The notes under the pieces are model-generated. The model saw nothing but the letters and a program-made list of their open reading frames with translations, ran no database searches and was not told where the DNA came from. Shown one piece after another: positions 32,904 through 41,449 of a stretch of DNA of 53,158 nucleotides (the first letter of the stretch is position 1; each line of letters begins with the position of its first letter). A program made the position numbers and the translations under genes. The stretch is from Thalassotalea sp. (GTDB taxonomy: Bacteria > Pseudomonadota > Gammaproteobacteria > Enterobacterales > Alteromonadaceae): contig JAQWHD010000067.1 of NCBI GenBank assembly GCA_029237915.1, positions 1-53,158 of the forward strand. Direction: 5' to 3'.

Positions 32904-34292
32904 CTATAACACCGGTTGGGATGCTTTTGGCAATATGCCATTCTTTGCCCGCTTTTGTATTACTTTTAAACGCCACGCTAAGAATATAGCCGCAGTGGTT
33001 AGCCCTAAAATAAAGCCAATCCAAAAACCAGCCGCGCCCATCATAGGTACTATCCAATCGGTAATACCTAATATCACTCCTAAAGATAAGCCAACTAACC
33101 AGTAAGAAACGAAGGTAATGTATAGAATTGATTTAGTATCTTTATAGCCCCTAAGTGCTCCGGCTGAAATTACTTGAATAAAATCTGAAAACTGGAATAG
33201 GGCAGCTAAAAACATTAATTGTGCAGCTAAGTGGATAACACTTTCATCGTTGGTATATATATGCGCAATTTCATTTCTAAATACTATGGTAATTGTTGCG
33301 GTACAAATCGCAATAATAAAGCCCAAAAACATTGAGCTAGTACAGATGTCTTTTGCTTGATTAAGTTTGCCTTCACCAACGGCAAAGCCCACTTTTATGG
33401 TGACGGCCATAGCAATTGATAATGGGATCATGAACAACATGCCAGAAAAGTTAATGGCTATTTGGTGACTGGCGACTATTTCAGAGCCCAAGGGCGCTAG
33501 AATGATTGCCACCACCGAAAATAAAGACACTTCGAATAGTAGTGATAAGGCGATTGGAACACCAAGTTTTAACACTGTGCTTATTTCATTCAAATCTGGC
33601 CATGCTAAGCCTTTAAATAAATTGATATGAGCGAGCTTTTTAGACCAATAAACATACGCCAACATACCTAAAAACATAGCCCAATATACGATGGCAGTAG
33701 CAATGCCACAGCCAGCACCACCAAGCTCTGGTGCGCCAAATTCGCCATATATAAAGATATAGTTAGCAGGGATGTTAATTAGTAAGCCAATGATAGAGAT
33801 GACCATAGTTGGTTTGGTAAAGCTTAAGCCTTCGGTATAGTTTCTTAGGACTATATATAAACAATAGCCTGGTCCGCCCCAAACAATATAACCAAGGTAT
33901 TCAAACATTAAGTCTTTTAACTTGGGCTCTAAAGCCAAATGCGGCAGTAAATAGGGGGTTAATGCATAAAAGACGATGATAATAAGGATAGAAAGCGTTA
34001 ATGCTATCCAGCCTGTTTGTACTGTCGATTTGGCTATGGCGTTAAATCGTTTTGAGCCAGCATATTGAGATACGATAGATGACAGCGCCATTACCACACC
34101 GTAAATGGTTAAGATAATAGGCAGCCAAATACTGCTAGCCACTGCAACAGCGGCCATATCAGTGGCACTTACGCGGCCAGCCATCACCGTATCGGCAAAG
34201 CTCATTAAATTTTGAATAAGCTGCGCGATTAAAATTGGATAGGCCAATTTCATTAAATCTTTGGTATCTTTAAAAAATTTATCTAGAGTCAT
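32904..34292 (-). CDS. norM: MATE family efflux transporter NorM
   Basis: About 462-residue inner-membrane protein with 12 predicted helices in two halves of six. It exports drugs and cations in exchange for Na+ or H+. Characteristic segments are LAYPILIAQLIQNLMSFADTV at the start, MALSSIVSQYAGS, and the second-half match GVPIALSLLFEVSLFSVVAII. Asp in FADTVMAGR fits the conserved cation-site region. Start ATG 34292 or GTG 34298; neither has a strong ribosome site. It is divergent from ribE, the same arrangement as mdtK-ribE in E. coli. Confidence 0.93.
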   Translation of the reverse strand: MTLDKFFKDTKDLMKLAYPILIAQLIQNLMSFADTVMAGRVSATDMAAVAVASSIWLPIILTIYGVVMALSSIVSQYAGSKRFNAIAKSTVQTGWIALTLSILIIIVFYALTPYLLPHLALEPKLKDLMFEYLGYIVWGGPGYCLYIVLRNYTEGLSFTKPTMVISIIGLLINIPANYIFIYGEFGAPELGGAGCGIATAIVYWAMFLGMLAYVYWSKKLAHINLFKGLAWPDLNEISTVLKLGVPIALSLLFEVSLFSVVAIILAPLGSEIVASHQIAINFSGMLFMIPLSIAMAVTIKVGFAVGEGKLNQAKDICTSSMFLGFIIAICTATITIVFRNEIAHIYTNDESVIHLAAQLMFLAALFQFSDFIQVISAGALRGYKDTKSILYITFVSYWLVGLSLGVILGITDWIVPMMGAAGFWIGFILGLTTAAIFLAWRLKVIQKRAKNGILPKASQPVL

Positions 34293-34362
34293 ATGCACAA
34301 AGATCGGATAATAGGGTTAATGCATCAAATGCGATTAATATTAGTAATTTAGAGAATCATAT

Positions 34363-35004
34363 ATGTTTACAGGAATTGTGCAATCAACAGGTGAAGTTAA
34401 ATCAATAATTAATGGTGAAAACTTCAAACATTTCGTAATTAAAGTACCTGTTGAGTTAATTGATAATTTAACCATTGGCGCTAGTGTCGCGAATAATGGC
34501 GTTTGCTTAACAGCGGTTAAATTTAAACAAGTAGATGATAAAAATGCTGAGATTGAGTTTGATGTAATTGACGAAACGCTACGTTTAACAAATTTAGATG
34601 ATGTAGACATAGGCTCATTGGTAAATATAGAGCGTTCACTTAAAGCGGGTGATGAAATTGGTGGCCATATGGTGAGTGGTCATATTCATACTATGGCAAC
34701 CTTAGTTGAGCGAGCGGACTCTACTGATAATTGTAAATTAACGTTTAAGTTAGATAGTGCTTGGCAGAAGTATATTTTTGCGAAAGGCTTTATTGGCGTT
34801 AATGGCGCAAGTTTAACCTTAGGTAATGTGATTGAAGATGAGCAGGGTGATACTTTATTTGATTTACACCTAATACCAGAAACTCTTGAAAGAACAAATC
34901 TAGGTGAATTACAGCTTGGTAAAACGGTAAATATAGAAATAGATCAACAAACCATCACCATAGTGGATAGCATTGCTCGGATCATGAAAGATAAAATTTT
35001 ATAG
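34363..35004 (+). CDS. ribE: Riboflavin synthase
   Basis: 213-residue enzyme that turns two molecules of 6,7-dimethyl-8-ribityllumazine into riboflavin and a pyrimidine by-product. It consists of two lumazine-binding repeats: residues 1-97 starting MFTGIVQSTG, and residues 98-200 with HMVSGHIHTMATL and GVNGASLTLGNV. It stands alone, divergent from norM; in this group the other rib genes are usually elsewhere. Its 3' end is followed at once by short TATAGCT repeats and duplicated gene fragments. Confidence 0.96.
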   Translation: MFTGIVQSTGEVKSIINGENFKHFVIKVPVELIDNLTIGASVANNGVCLTAVKFKQVDDKNAEIEFDVIDETLRLTNLDDVDIGSLVNIERSLKAGDEIGGHMVSGHIHTMATLVERADSTDNCKLTFKLDSAWQKYIFAKGFIGVNGASLTLGNVIEDEQGDTLFDLHLIPETLERTNLGELQLGKTVNIEIDQQTITIVDSIARIMKDKIL

Positions 35005-35022
35005 CTTATAGCTTATAGCTTT

Positions 35023-35157
35023 CTAAAACACTTGCTCGTCGTCGGCATCTATCATTAACTGGATTTTCTGGTTGTACTCGATGATGTGCCATCTTTTATA
35101 TATGCCATGTGGATGTATTCATATGGTGATGCACATTGTTTCAATATACTTGCTTAA
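35023..35157 (-). pseudogene. Duplicated 3' end of the CPXCG gene, copy A
   Basis: Fragment of about 130 bp, read on the minus strand. It encodes the last 18 residues of the CPXCG protein unchanged (EYNQKIQLMIDADDEQVF plus a TAG stop), preceded by unrelated AT-rich sequence. Compared with the intact gene, the codons differ at six synonymous sites and no replacement site in these 18 residues. There is no start or zinc motif, so it is not a gene. Confidence 0.8.
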
Positions 35158-35273
35158 AAGACTTGCTCGTCGTCGGCGTCTATCATTAACTGGATTTTCT
35201 GGTTGTACTCGATGATGTGCCATCTTTTATATATGCCATATGGATTTATTCATATGGTGCACATTGTTTTAAA
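35158..35273 (-). pseudogene. Duplicated 3' end of the CPXCG gene, copy B
   Basis: About 115-bp unit nearly identical to copy A (a few substitutions and one 3-nt deletion). It again keeps the reading EYNQKIQLMIDADDEQVF and a stop (TAA). Its AT-rich part includes the inverted repeat CCATATG (35236) and CATATGG (35251). It abuts the 3' end of the intact gene. Confidence 0.8.
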
Positions 35274-35475
35274 ACACTTGCTCGTCATCAGCATCAATCA
35301 TTAGCTGAATCTTCTGGTTGTACTCGTCGATGTGCATCGTCATATGTATGTCGTTACAACACGATGGGCAAGATTCATAATAATTTTGGTCGCCTTGTGT
35401 TGGATCTAAAGTGATATGCAAATGATGAGCACAGTGCGGGCATTGAATAGTTTTACGGCTTACGTCATGGGGCAT
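35269..35475 (-). CDS. CPXCG-motif cysteine-rich protein
   Basis: 68-residue protein of the CPXCG family. Cys12-x2-Cys15 (CPHC) and Cys36-x2-Cys39 (CPSC, with Cys40) form a zinc-ribbon-like site. The C-terminal half is acidic and ends DADDEQVF. Such proteins are widespread in gammaproteobacteria and uncharacterised. Two degenerate copies of its 3' end lie directly downstream (35023-35273). It is convergent with ribE and has no operon partner. Confidence 0.87.
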   Translation of the reverse strand: MPHDVSRKTIQCPHCAHHLHITLDPTQGDQNYYESCPSCCNDIHMTMHIDEYNQKIQLMIDADDEQVF

Positions 35476-35776
35476 GTGAACCTCTGCTTGTTGTTAATCT
35501 TAACAGTGAATGTACATGCCTTAATTATGACCGATATTATTTGAATTGCAGGTTAAAAACCTGACTTTTTGTGTGGTTTTTACGCTTTATACACTTGCGA
35601 AAATAGTATTTTATACTAGCAAAAAATAGCCTGTGATGGCCGTGTTTTTGTAAGTTATTGATAAACCTAAAAGCTTAGTTAATATGAGTGCTAGAGCACA
35701 AGTTGGCATGATTTATAATATCAATTGGCTAATCTTAGTACTCAGAAAAAACAGCTATGCCAACGGCTAAAAGAAA
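35476..35776. other. 301-bp intergenic region, nothing recognised
   Basis: AT-rich spacer between the start of the CPXCG gene and the end of the START-domain gene on the same strand. It should hold the CPXCG promoter. I see no repeat, RNA or terminator with confidence. Confidence 0.5.
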
Positions 35777-36385
35777 TTATTTGAATGGTTTTAATTTTTG
35801 CAGGTTTTGTAAACTGGTTTTAATTGAGCTTAGTGCGTATTTATTAGAGAGCCAAATAGGTAGACTCCCTGCAGGGTCAAAGCTGCTTATGTAGCTTATA
35901 GTTAAGCCATTAGTTTCACTAAAACTTGCTAGCCAGGTAACATCGACATTTTTAACTCGGATAAACCCTTTTGTTACTGGCATGTAGTCATTTTTATCTT
36001 TAATTTTAATGTGTAATTTCGTCAGCGTTTTTTCAATAAGTTGTGACTCAGTAACCATTTCTCTTGGGTATACTGGGCCAAATCCCTCAAAATGAGTAAG
36101 TACAATAAATGTTGTGGTATCAACTGACTTTAATAAGGTCACTTTTTTTACACGGTCTAGCCATGTTGCAGCAATCGATTGGTCTGTGAGTAGGTGATAA
36201 AACTCTTCTATATTACTATTAATGCGCACACTGGCTTTTACTTGATATAGGCCCGATTTTTTAAGCGGCTGATAGCTAATTTTTAAATCTTTGGCTTGGT
36301 AATATAGCTGCCATTTGGCTTGGCTGATTTGCGAAAACAGTGATAAGCAGATAAAAACTGAAAATTTGATAAAAAAACTAGGCAA
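35777..36385 (-). CDS. Exported START-domain lipid-binding-like protein
   Basis: 202-residue protein with a signal peptide (about residues 1-23, ending SQISQA). The rest is one START/SRPBCC helix-grip domain: VKASVRINSNIEEFYHLLTDQ, AATWLDRVKKVTLLKS and HFEGFGPVYPREMVTES, ending with a long amphipathic helix. Periplasmic START proteins of this type are common in marine gammaproteobacteria and are presumed to bind lipids or other hydrophobic ligands. It is divergent from thrS. The ligand is unknown. Confidence 0.85.
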   Translation of the reverse strand: MPSFFIKFSVFICLSLFSQISQAKWQLYYQAKDLKISYQPLKKSGLYQVKASVRINSNIEEFYHLLTDQSIAATWLDRVKKVTLLKSVDTTTFIVLTHFEGFGPVYPREMVTESQLIEKTLTKLHIKIKDKNDYMPVTKGFIRVKNVDVTWLASFSETNGLTISYISSFDPAGSLPIWLSNKYALSSIKTSLQNLQKLKPFK

Positions 36386-36480
36386 TTAAGTAACATCCGT
36401 TTAGTGTGAATATTGCAAATTAAAGGGAAATCCCCTATATTGCACCCATTCATTTTGTATTGTCTTTCAATATTGTTAAG

Positions 36481-36518
36481 TATAATACAAACTTCTAGCA
36501 CCTATAGGGTGTTTTTTT
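36481..36518 (+). promoter_or_regulatory. thrS promoter -10 and leader hairpin
   Basis: A perfect TATAAT at 36481-36486 sits about 90 nt before thrS; the -35 is unclear (TTGTAT or TTGTCT within 36455-36465). Just downstream, AGCACC at 36497-36502 pairs with GGTGTT at 36508-36513 and runs into seven Ts, an attenuator-like hairpin. The short distance to the start site is odd, so it may instead end readthrough from upstream. Confidence 0.5.
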
Positions 36519-36571
36519 AATTTAAAATACAAGTGACATTACGTATGTGTCACCACTGTTGAGGAAATAAC

Positions 36572-38482
36572 GTGCCAGTAATTACTCTCCCTGACGGAAG
36601 TCAACGCTCATTCGACGAATCAGTTTCTGTAATGCAAGTAGCACTGGACATAGGTCCAGGTTTAGCTAAAGCAACCATCGCCGGTCGTATTAACGGTCAG
36701 TTAGTTGATGCTTGTGAATTAATACACGATGATTCGACATTACAGCTTATTACTAATAAAGATAACGAAGGTTTAGAAATCATTCGTCATTCTTGTGCGC
36801 ATTTATTAGGGCACGCAATTAAGCAACTATACCCAACGGTAAAAATGGCGATTGGTCCAACAATCGAAAACGGTTTTTACTATGACATCGATTTAGATGA
36901 AAAACTAAATGATGATGATTTAGTTAAGCTTGAAAAACGTATGACAGAACTTGCTCGTACTGGCTATGAAGTAGTTAAAAAGACGGGTACTTGGCAAGAT
37001 GCATACGATGCATTTACTGAGCGCGGTGAAACTTACAAGTTAGAAATTCTTGATGAAAACATTGATAAGTCAGATACGCCTGCACTTTATCATCACCAAG
37101 AATACGTTGATATGTGTCGTGGCCCTCACGTACCAAGCATGCGTCATTGTCATCAGTTTAAATTAATGAGTGTTGCCGGCGCCTACTGGCGTGGTAACTC
37201 TGACAACAAAATGTTGCAACGTATCTACGGCACAGCATGGGCTGATAAAAAGCAACTTAAAGCTTATATCCAGCGTTTAGCTGAAGCTGAAAAACGTGAT
37301 CACCGTAAAATTGGTAAAACATTAGATTTATTCCATTGGCAAGAAGAAGCGCCAGGAATGGTGTTTTGGCACAATGACGGTTGGACGATTTATACTGAAT
37401 TAGAAAAGTTTATTCGTGAAAAATTACACGAATATGACTACGACGAAGTTAAAGCGCCAATGATGATGGACAGAACCTTGTGGGAAAAATCAGGCCATTG
37501 GGGTAAATACAAAGACGCGATGTTTACAACAGAGTCGGAAAAACGCGAATACGCGATTAAACCGATGAATTGTCCAGGTCACGTACAAATATTTAACCAA
37601 GGTTTAAAATCGTACCGCGATTTACCACTGCGTATAGCTGAGTTTGGTTGTTGTCACCGTAACGAACCGTCGGGTTCATTACACGGCTTAATGCGCGTTC
37701 GTGGCTTTACTCAAGATTATGCACATATTTTCTGTACTGAAGATCAAGTACAAGCAGAAGTGACTAAATGTATTGAGATGGTTTACGATGTTTACGGCTC
37801 ATTCGGCTTTGAAGATATCGTTGTTAAACTTTCTACTCGTCCTGAAAACCGTATCGGCAGTGATGAAGTTTGGGATAAAGCAGAGGCTGGATTAGCTAAA
37901 GCATTAACTGACAGCAACATTAAATTTGAGTATTTACCAGGTGAAGGGGCGTTTTACGGTCCTAAAATTGAATTTACTTTAATGGATTGTTTAGGTAGAG
38001 CTTGGCAATGTGGTACAGTACAACTCGATTTTGCTTTACCGGAGCGTTTAGGCGCTACTTATGTGGGTGAAGATAACGAGCGTTATACGCCAGTTATGAT
38101 CCACAGAGCTATTTTAGGTTCATTAGAACGCTTTATCGGTATTTTGATCGAAGAGTATACTGGTAAGTTCCCGACGTGGTTATCGCCAATTCAGGTTTCA
38201 GTGATGAATATTACCGATAAACATGGTGAATATTGTAGCCAAGTTGTAAAAAAACTGAAAGAAAACGGCTTTAGAGCAAAAGCGGACTTGCGTAATGAGA
38301 AAATAGGCTTTAAAATCCGCGAGCATACTTTGAAACGTGTTCCTTATTTACTCGTAGCGGGTGATCAGGAAATGGAATCAGGCGAAGTTGCCGTTCGAAC
38401 ACGTTCAGGTGAAGATTTAGGAAAAATGTCGGTGGATGACTTTATCGCTAAACTTAGCGAAGAAGTAAAGACACGGATATAA
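36572..38482 (+). CDS. thrS: Threonyl-tRNA synthetase
   Basis: 636-residue class II aminoacyl-tRNA synthetase charging tRNA-Thr. It has the TGS domain (1-60), the editing domain with [14 protein letters not shown] (about 72-86), the catalytic core with motif 1 region, [10 protein letters not shown] zinc Cys (about 330) and motif 2 [11 protein letters not shown], and a C-terminal anticodon-binding domain from about 535. The start is GTG 36572 with GAGGAAAT before it. It leads the thrS-infC-rpmI-rplT operon. In E. coli ThrRS represses its own translation at the leader. Confidence 0.97.
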   Translation: MPVITLPDGSQRSFDESVSVMQVALDIGPGLAKATIAGRINGQLVDACELIHDDSTLQLITNKDNEGLEIIRHSCAHLLGHAIKQLYPTVKMAIGPTIENGFYYDIDLDEKLNDDDLVKLEKRMTELARTGYEVVKKTGTWQDAYDAFTERGETYKLEILDENIDKSDTPALYHHQEYVDMCRGPHVPSMRHCHQFKLMSVAGAYWRGNSDNKMLQRIYGTAWADKKQLKAYIQRLAEAEKRDHRKIGKTLDLFHWQEEAPGMVFWHNDGWTIYTELEKFIREKLHEYDYDEVKAPMMMDRTLWEKSGHWGKYKDAMFTTESEKREYAIKPMNCPGHVQIFNQGLKSYRDLPLRIAEFGCCHRNEPSGSLHGLMRVRGFTQDYAHIFCTEDQVQAEVTKCIEMVYDVYGSFGFEDIVVKLSTRPENRIGSDEVWDKAEAGLAKALTDSNIKFEYLPGEGAFYGPKIEFTLMDCLGRAWQCGTVQLDFALPERLGATYVGEDNERYTPVMIHRAILGSLERFIGILIEEYTGKFPTWLSPIQVSVMNITDKHGEYCSQVVKKLKENGFRAKADLRNEKIGFKIREHTLKRVPYLLVAGDQEMESGEVAVRTRSGEDLGKMSVDDFIAKLSEEVKTRI

Positions 38483-38510
38483 TTAGGGCGATGTGCCCAT
38501 TAAGTTCTCT

Positions 38511-38516
38511 AGGAGG
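38511..38516 (+). promoter_or_regulatory. infC: Strong ribosome binding site deciding the AUU start of infC
   Basis: AGGAGG lies 8 nt before ATT at 38525-38527. It fixes translation at the non-AUG codon, which begins a protein matching IF-3 from its first residues (MKGGQRGGQ). Confidence 0.9.
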
Positions 38517-38524
38517 AACAGGCT

Positions 38525-39067
38525 ATTAAAGGTGGTCAAAGAGGCGGTCAAAAAGAACCGCAACATAAACTGAATGAACTAATTACAGCTGAAGAAATTC
38601 GCTTAGTTGGTATAGAAGGCGAACCATTAGGTATTGTTTCATTAAATGAAGCACTTGATGCTGCTGAAAAAGCAGGCGTTGATCTTGTAGAGATCAGCCC
38701 TACAGCCAAACCACCAGTTTGTCGAGTAATGGACTACGGTAAGTTCTTGTACGAGAAATCGAAAGAACTTAAAGAGCAAAAGAAGAAGCAAAAACAGATT
38801 CAGGTTAAAGAAATTAAATTTCGACCTGGAACTGATGAAGGCGATTATCAGGTAAAACTACGCAACCTGAGACGCTTTTTAGAAGGTGGCGATAAGGCTA
38901 AGGTAACATTACGTTTCCGCGGCCGTGAAATGGCCCATCAAGAGCTAGGTATCGATTTACTAAACCGTGTTAAAACGGATTTAGAAGACCTAGCCACATG
39001 TGAATCTTTCCCTCGTCGAGTGGAAGGACGTCAGATGGTGATGGTGCTTGCCCCAATCAAAAGATAA
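38525..39067 (+). CDS. infC: Translation initiation factor IF-3 (AUU start)
   Basis: 180-residue initiation factor, exactly the E. coli length, which discriminates against wrong start codons and keeps ribosomal subunits apart. The N-domain carries [19 protein letters not shown] and [19 protein letters not shown]; the C-domain carries [16 protein letters not shown] and [11 protein letters not shown]. The start is the rare ATT, as in E. coli, which lets IF-3 repress its own synthesis. An ATG reading from 38729 would lose the whole N-domain. It lies 42 nt after thrS and is followed by the rpmI leader. Confidence 0.96.
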   Translation: MKGGQRGGQKEPQHKLNELITAEEIRLVGIEGEPLGIVSLNEALDAAEKAGVDLVEISPTAKPPVCRVMDYGKFLYEKSKELKEQKKKQKQIQVKEIKFRPGTDEGDYQVKLRNLRRFLEGGDKAKVTLRFRGREMAHQELGIDLLNRVKTDLEDLATCESFPRRVEGRQMVMVLAPIKR

Positions 39068-39088
39068 CTTTTGGTCGTTAAAGTAAAT

Positions 39089-39113
39089 CAACCTTTGCGC
39101 AAGCAATAGGTTG
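39089..39113 (+). promoter_or_regulatory. Leader hairpin before rpmI, candidate L20 operator
   Basis: CAACCTTTGC at 39089-39098 pairs with GCAATAGGTTG at 39103-39113 (one bulged T, GCAA loop), followed some 20 nt on by TCTTTTTT. It lies in the 155-nt infC-rpmI gap, where E. coli has the L20 translational operator. Further pairings (AGTAA/TTACT, AAATTC/GAATTT) are possible. The role is inferred from position. Confidence 0.5.
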
Positions 39114-39222
39114 GTTTCACCATTATTATCTTTTTTAACCGGTAGCAGAGGCATACAAGTAAATTCTTTGAATTTCGCCCCATGTTACTTAATATTTGGC
39201 ATAAACAATGCGGAGTTATCCC

Positions 39223-39420
39223 ATGCCTAAAATGAAAACCAATAAAGGTGCTGCAAAGCGCTTTAAAAAGACTGCTTCTGGTGGTTTTAAGTACAAACAA
39301 GCCGGTCTACGTCACATCTTAACTAAGAGACGTACCAAAGTTAAGCGTCACTTACGTGCAAAAAGTATGATTGCTAAGTCTGATATTAAATCAGTAGTAG
39401 CAATGTTACCTTACGCTTAA
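39223..39420 (+). CDS. rpmI: 50S ribosomal protein L35
   Basis: 65-residue basic protein of the large ribosomal subunit, identical in length to E. coli L35 and starting [20 protein letters not shown]. The start ATG 39223 is 8 nt after GGAG; the upstream in-frame ATG at 39208 gives an extension not seen in the family. It is co-transcribed with rplT, 18 nt downstream, and their translation is usually repressed by free L20. Confidence 0.97.
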   Translation: MPKMKTNKGAAKRFKKTASGGFKYKQAGLRHILTKRRTKVKRHLRAKSMIAKSDIKSVVAMLPYA

Positions 39421-39438
39421 TTACAGGAGATATAGACA

Positions 39439-39792
39439 ATGGCTAGAGTTAAACGCGGTGTTCAAGCACGCGCACGTCACAAAAAAGTTTTAAAACAAGC
39501 GAAAGGTTATTACGGAGCACGTTCACGTGTTTATCGTGTTGCTTTCCAAGCTGTAACCAAAGCAGGTCAATACGCTTACCGAGATCGTCGTCAACGTAAA
39601 CGTCAATTCCGTCAACTTTGGATTGCTCGTATAAACGCTGCATCACGTCAAAATGGTTTATCTTACAGCCGTTTCATTAATGGCCTTAAATTGGCTTCTA
39701 TTGAAATCGATCGTAAGATACTTGCTGACATCGCAGTATACGATAAAGCAGCTTTCACTGTATTAGTAGAAAAAGCGCAAGCTGCTCTATAA
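39439..39792 (+). CDS. rplT: 50S ribosomal protein L20
   Basis: 117-residue ribosomal protein needed for early assembly of the 50S subunit, and translational repressor of rpmI-rplT. It begins [20 protein letters not shown] and has the conserved [20 protein letters not shown] segment. ACAGGAGAT precedes the ATG. It is the last gene of the operon; pheS and pheT, which follow in E. coli, are absent here and a terminator comes directly after. Confidence 0.98.
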   Translation: MARVKRGVQARARHKKVLKQAKGYYGARSRVYRVAFQAVTKAGQYAYRDRRQRKRQFRQLWIARINAASRQNGLSYSRFINGLKLASIEIDRKILADIAVYDKAAFTVLVEKAQAAL

Positions 39793-39810
39793 TATAGTTA
39801 AAGACTTTTG

Positions 39811-39838
39811 AAAAGGACGCCTCGGCGTCCTTTTCTCT
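39811..39838 (+). terminator. Terminator of the thrS-rplT operon
   Basis: AAAAGGACGCC pairs with GGCGTCCTTTT (11 bp) around a 2-nt loop at best, ending TTTTCTCTTTC. It lies 19 nt after rplT. Confidence 0.9.
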
Positions 39839-39871
39839 TTCTTATCAAAGAGTATTAGCTAGCAACTAACC

Positions 39872-40085
39872 GTCATACTGGCGAAGGCCAGTATCTTAAA
39901 TGACGAAAGTTTAGTATTTTTTGATAAGAATAAGATCGCGGCCTTCGCCACGATGACAAAACTATGATTTTTGATGACACACTAGTGTTTTGTGATAAGA
40001 ATAAGATCGCGGCCTGTGCCACGATGACAAAACTATGATTTTTGAAACTACCTCTTAGTCATCCTGAATTTATTTCAGGATCTTA
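39872..40085. repeat. Mosaic of intergenic repeats before purC
   Basis: The 337-bp gap 39793-40129 holds four elements. A palindrome of GTCATACTGGC / GCCAGTATCTTA type is at 39872-39898. Two 53-bp direct repeats at 39922-39974 and 39993-40045 contain AAGATCGCGGCC and CACGATGAC and differ at about two sites. A GTCATCCTGAA / TTCAGGATCTTA palindrome is at 40058-40085. The last recurs at 53032-53059 and the second type at the right edge of the window. The purC promoter must lie among or after them. Confidence 0.8.
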
Positions 40086-40129
40086 TGTGACTAGGTATAC
40101 AACTGATAAAACATCTCAGGAAAAATAAA

Positions 40130-41233
40130 ATGACAATCGCTAACAAAGTATTAGCTGTTAACAACGATTTACCTATTCGCACTGACAAGCCTGTACACAG
40201 CGGTAAAGTTCGCAGTGTTTACTGGCTGACAGAAGACGACAGCCGTCGTTTAATCAAAGAAAAGGGCTATGACGTAGCCGAAGACTCACCATTAGCCATT
40301 ATGGTTATCTCAGACCGCATCTCAGCATTTGATTGTATTTGGGAAGGTGAAGGCGGTATGCGCGGTGTACCAGGTAAAGGCGCAGCTCTTAATGCTATTT
40401 CTAACCACTGGTTTAAATTGTTTAAAGATAACGGTTTAGCCGACAGCCATATTCTTGATATCCCACACCCGTTTGTTTGGATCGTACAAAAAGCTAAACC
40501 TGTGATGATTGAAGCGATTTGTCGTCAATACATTACCGGCTCTATGTGGCGCTCATACGTTAAAGGCGAACGTGAATTTTGTGGTATTAAATTACCTGAA
40601 GGTTTAGCCAAAGACAGTAAGTTAGCAGAGCTTCTACAAACCCCTTCAACTAAAGGTATTTTAGAAGGTATTCCAGGCGTTCCGGCACAAGACGATGTAA
40701 ACATTACTCGCAAAAATATTGAAGATAACTTTGCCGCATTTAATTTTAAATCTGCAGCTGATATTGCAGTTTATGAAAAACTATTAAAACAAGGCTTTGA
40801 TCTGATCAGTAGTGAGCTTGCTAACATTGGTCAAATTTTTATCGATACCAAATTTGAATTTGGTTACGTAACCGATGCAGCGGGTAATGATAAGTTAATT
40901 TACATGGATGAAGTAGGCACACCAGATTCATCTCGTATTTGGGATGCTAGTGAGTACGCTAATGGTAAGGTTGTTGAAAACTCGAAAGAAGGTTTCCGTC
41001 AATTACTACTTAACCACTTCCCAGATCCAGATATCTTATTAAATAAAGATCGTATGCCAGAGCGTGAAGCACTTGCTCGTGATAATGTATTACCAGAGTC
41101 AGTATTAATGGCCGTGTCTGATACTTATACCGGGATCGCTGAAAAAATCACTGGTGAAAAAATTATTATTTCTGATGATCCAAAAGCAGAAATAATCGAA
41201 ATTTTACGCAATGAGTACAACTTAGTCGATTAA
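40130..41233 (+). CDS. purC: Phosphoribosylaminoimidazole-succinocarboxamide synthase
   Basis: 367-residue SAICAR synthase of purine biosynthesis, joining CAIR and aspartate with ATP. It is of the long type found in Vibrio and relatives rather than the 237-residue E. coli type. Motifs: [10 protein letters not shown] at the nucleotide site, [38 protein letters not shown] and [13 protein letters not shown]. In enterics purC follows bamC; here they are 25 kb apart. It stands alone between the repeat mosaic and a two-sided terminator. CTCAGGAAA precedes the ATG. Confidence 0.95.
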   Translation: MTIANKVLAVNNDLPIRTDKPVHSGKVRSVYWLTEDDSRRLIKEKGYDVAEDSPLAIMVISDRISAFDCIWEGEGGMRGVPGKGAALNAISNHWFKLFKDNGLADSHILDIPHPFVWIVQKAKPVMIEAICRQYITGSMWRSYVKGEREFCGIKLPEGLAKDSKLAELLQTPSTKGILEGIPGVPAQDDVNITRKNIEDNFAAFNFKSAADIAVYEKLLKQGFDLISSELANIGQIFIDTKFEFGYVTDAAGNDKLIYMDEVGTPDSSRIWDASEYANGKVVENSKEGFRQLLLNHFPDPDILLNKDRMPEREALARDNVLPESVLMAVSDTYTGIAEKITGEKIIISDDPKAEIIEILRNEYNLVD

Positions 41234-41252
41234 TCGAATTAAGTTAATCTAT

Positions 41253-41290
41253 AAACAAAAACAGGAACCTTAGGTTCCTGTTTTTGTTTG
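41253..41290. terminator. Two-sided terminator between purC and mltD
   Basis: A near-perfect palindrome of core AAAACAGGAACC / GGTTCCTGTTTT with A runs before and T runs after. It can stop both purC and the convergent mltD. Confidence 0.88.
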
Positions 41291-41314
41291 GGTGATACTG
41301 AGCTACAAGCGTTA

Positions 41315-41410
41315 GATCCCGTATCAAGTACGGGAAGACGAGGGTGTGGCTTCTGCGTTAGAGGGTGTGGCTTCTGCGTTAGATCCCGTATCAAGTATGG
41401 GAAGACGAGG
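41315..41410. repeat. Palindromic repeats and a 21-bp tandem duplication
   Basis: Two copies of GATCCCGTATCAAGTACGGG-type repeats followed by AAGACGAGG are at 41315-41343 and 41382-41410. Between them, a 21-nt unit (AGGGTGTGGCTTCTGCGTTAG is its length) is present twice, at 41341-41361 and 41362-41382. The stem is CCCGTA/TACGGG; in copy 2 it is CCCGTA/TATGGG. They follow the purC terminator. Confidence 0.8.
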
Positions 41411-41449
41411 GGGAAGCTTTCTAACTTTCTAGCTTTTAGCTCTGTTCTT

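Noticed and set aside
35217-35414. A 65-codon open frame on the + strand across the CPXCG gene
   Set aside because: It is antisense to the real zinc-ribbon gene and to repeat copy B, with no ribosome site.
38729-39067. A short infC starting at ATG 38729
   Set aside because: The frame is open back to an ATT with AGGAGG, giving full-length IF-3 of 180 residues.
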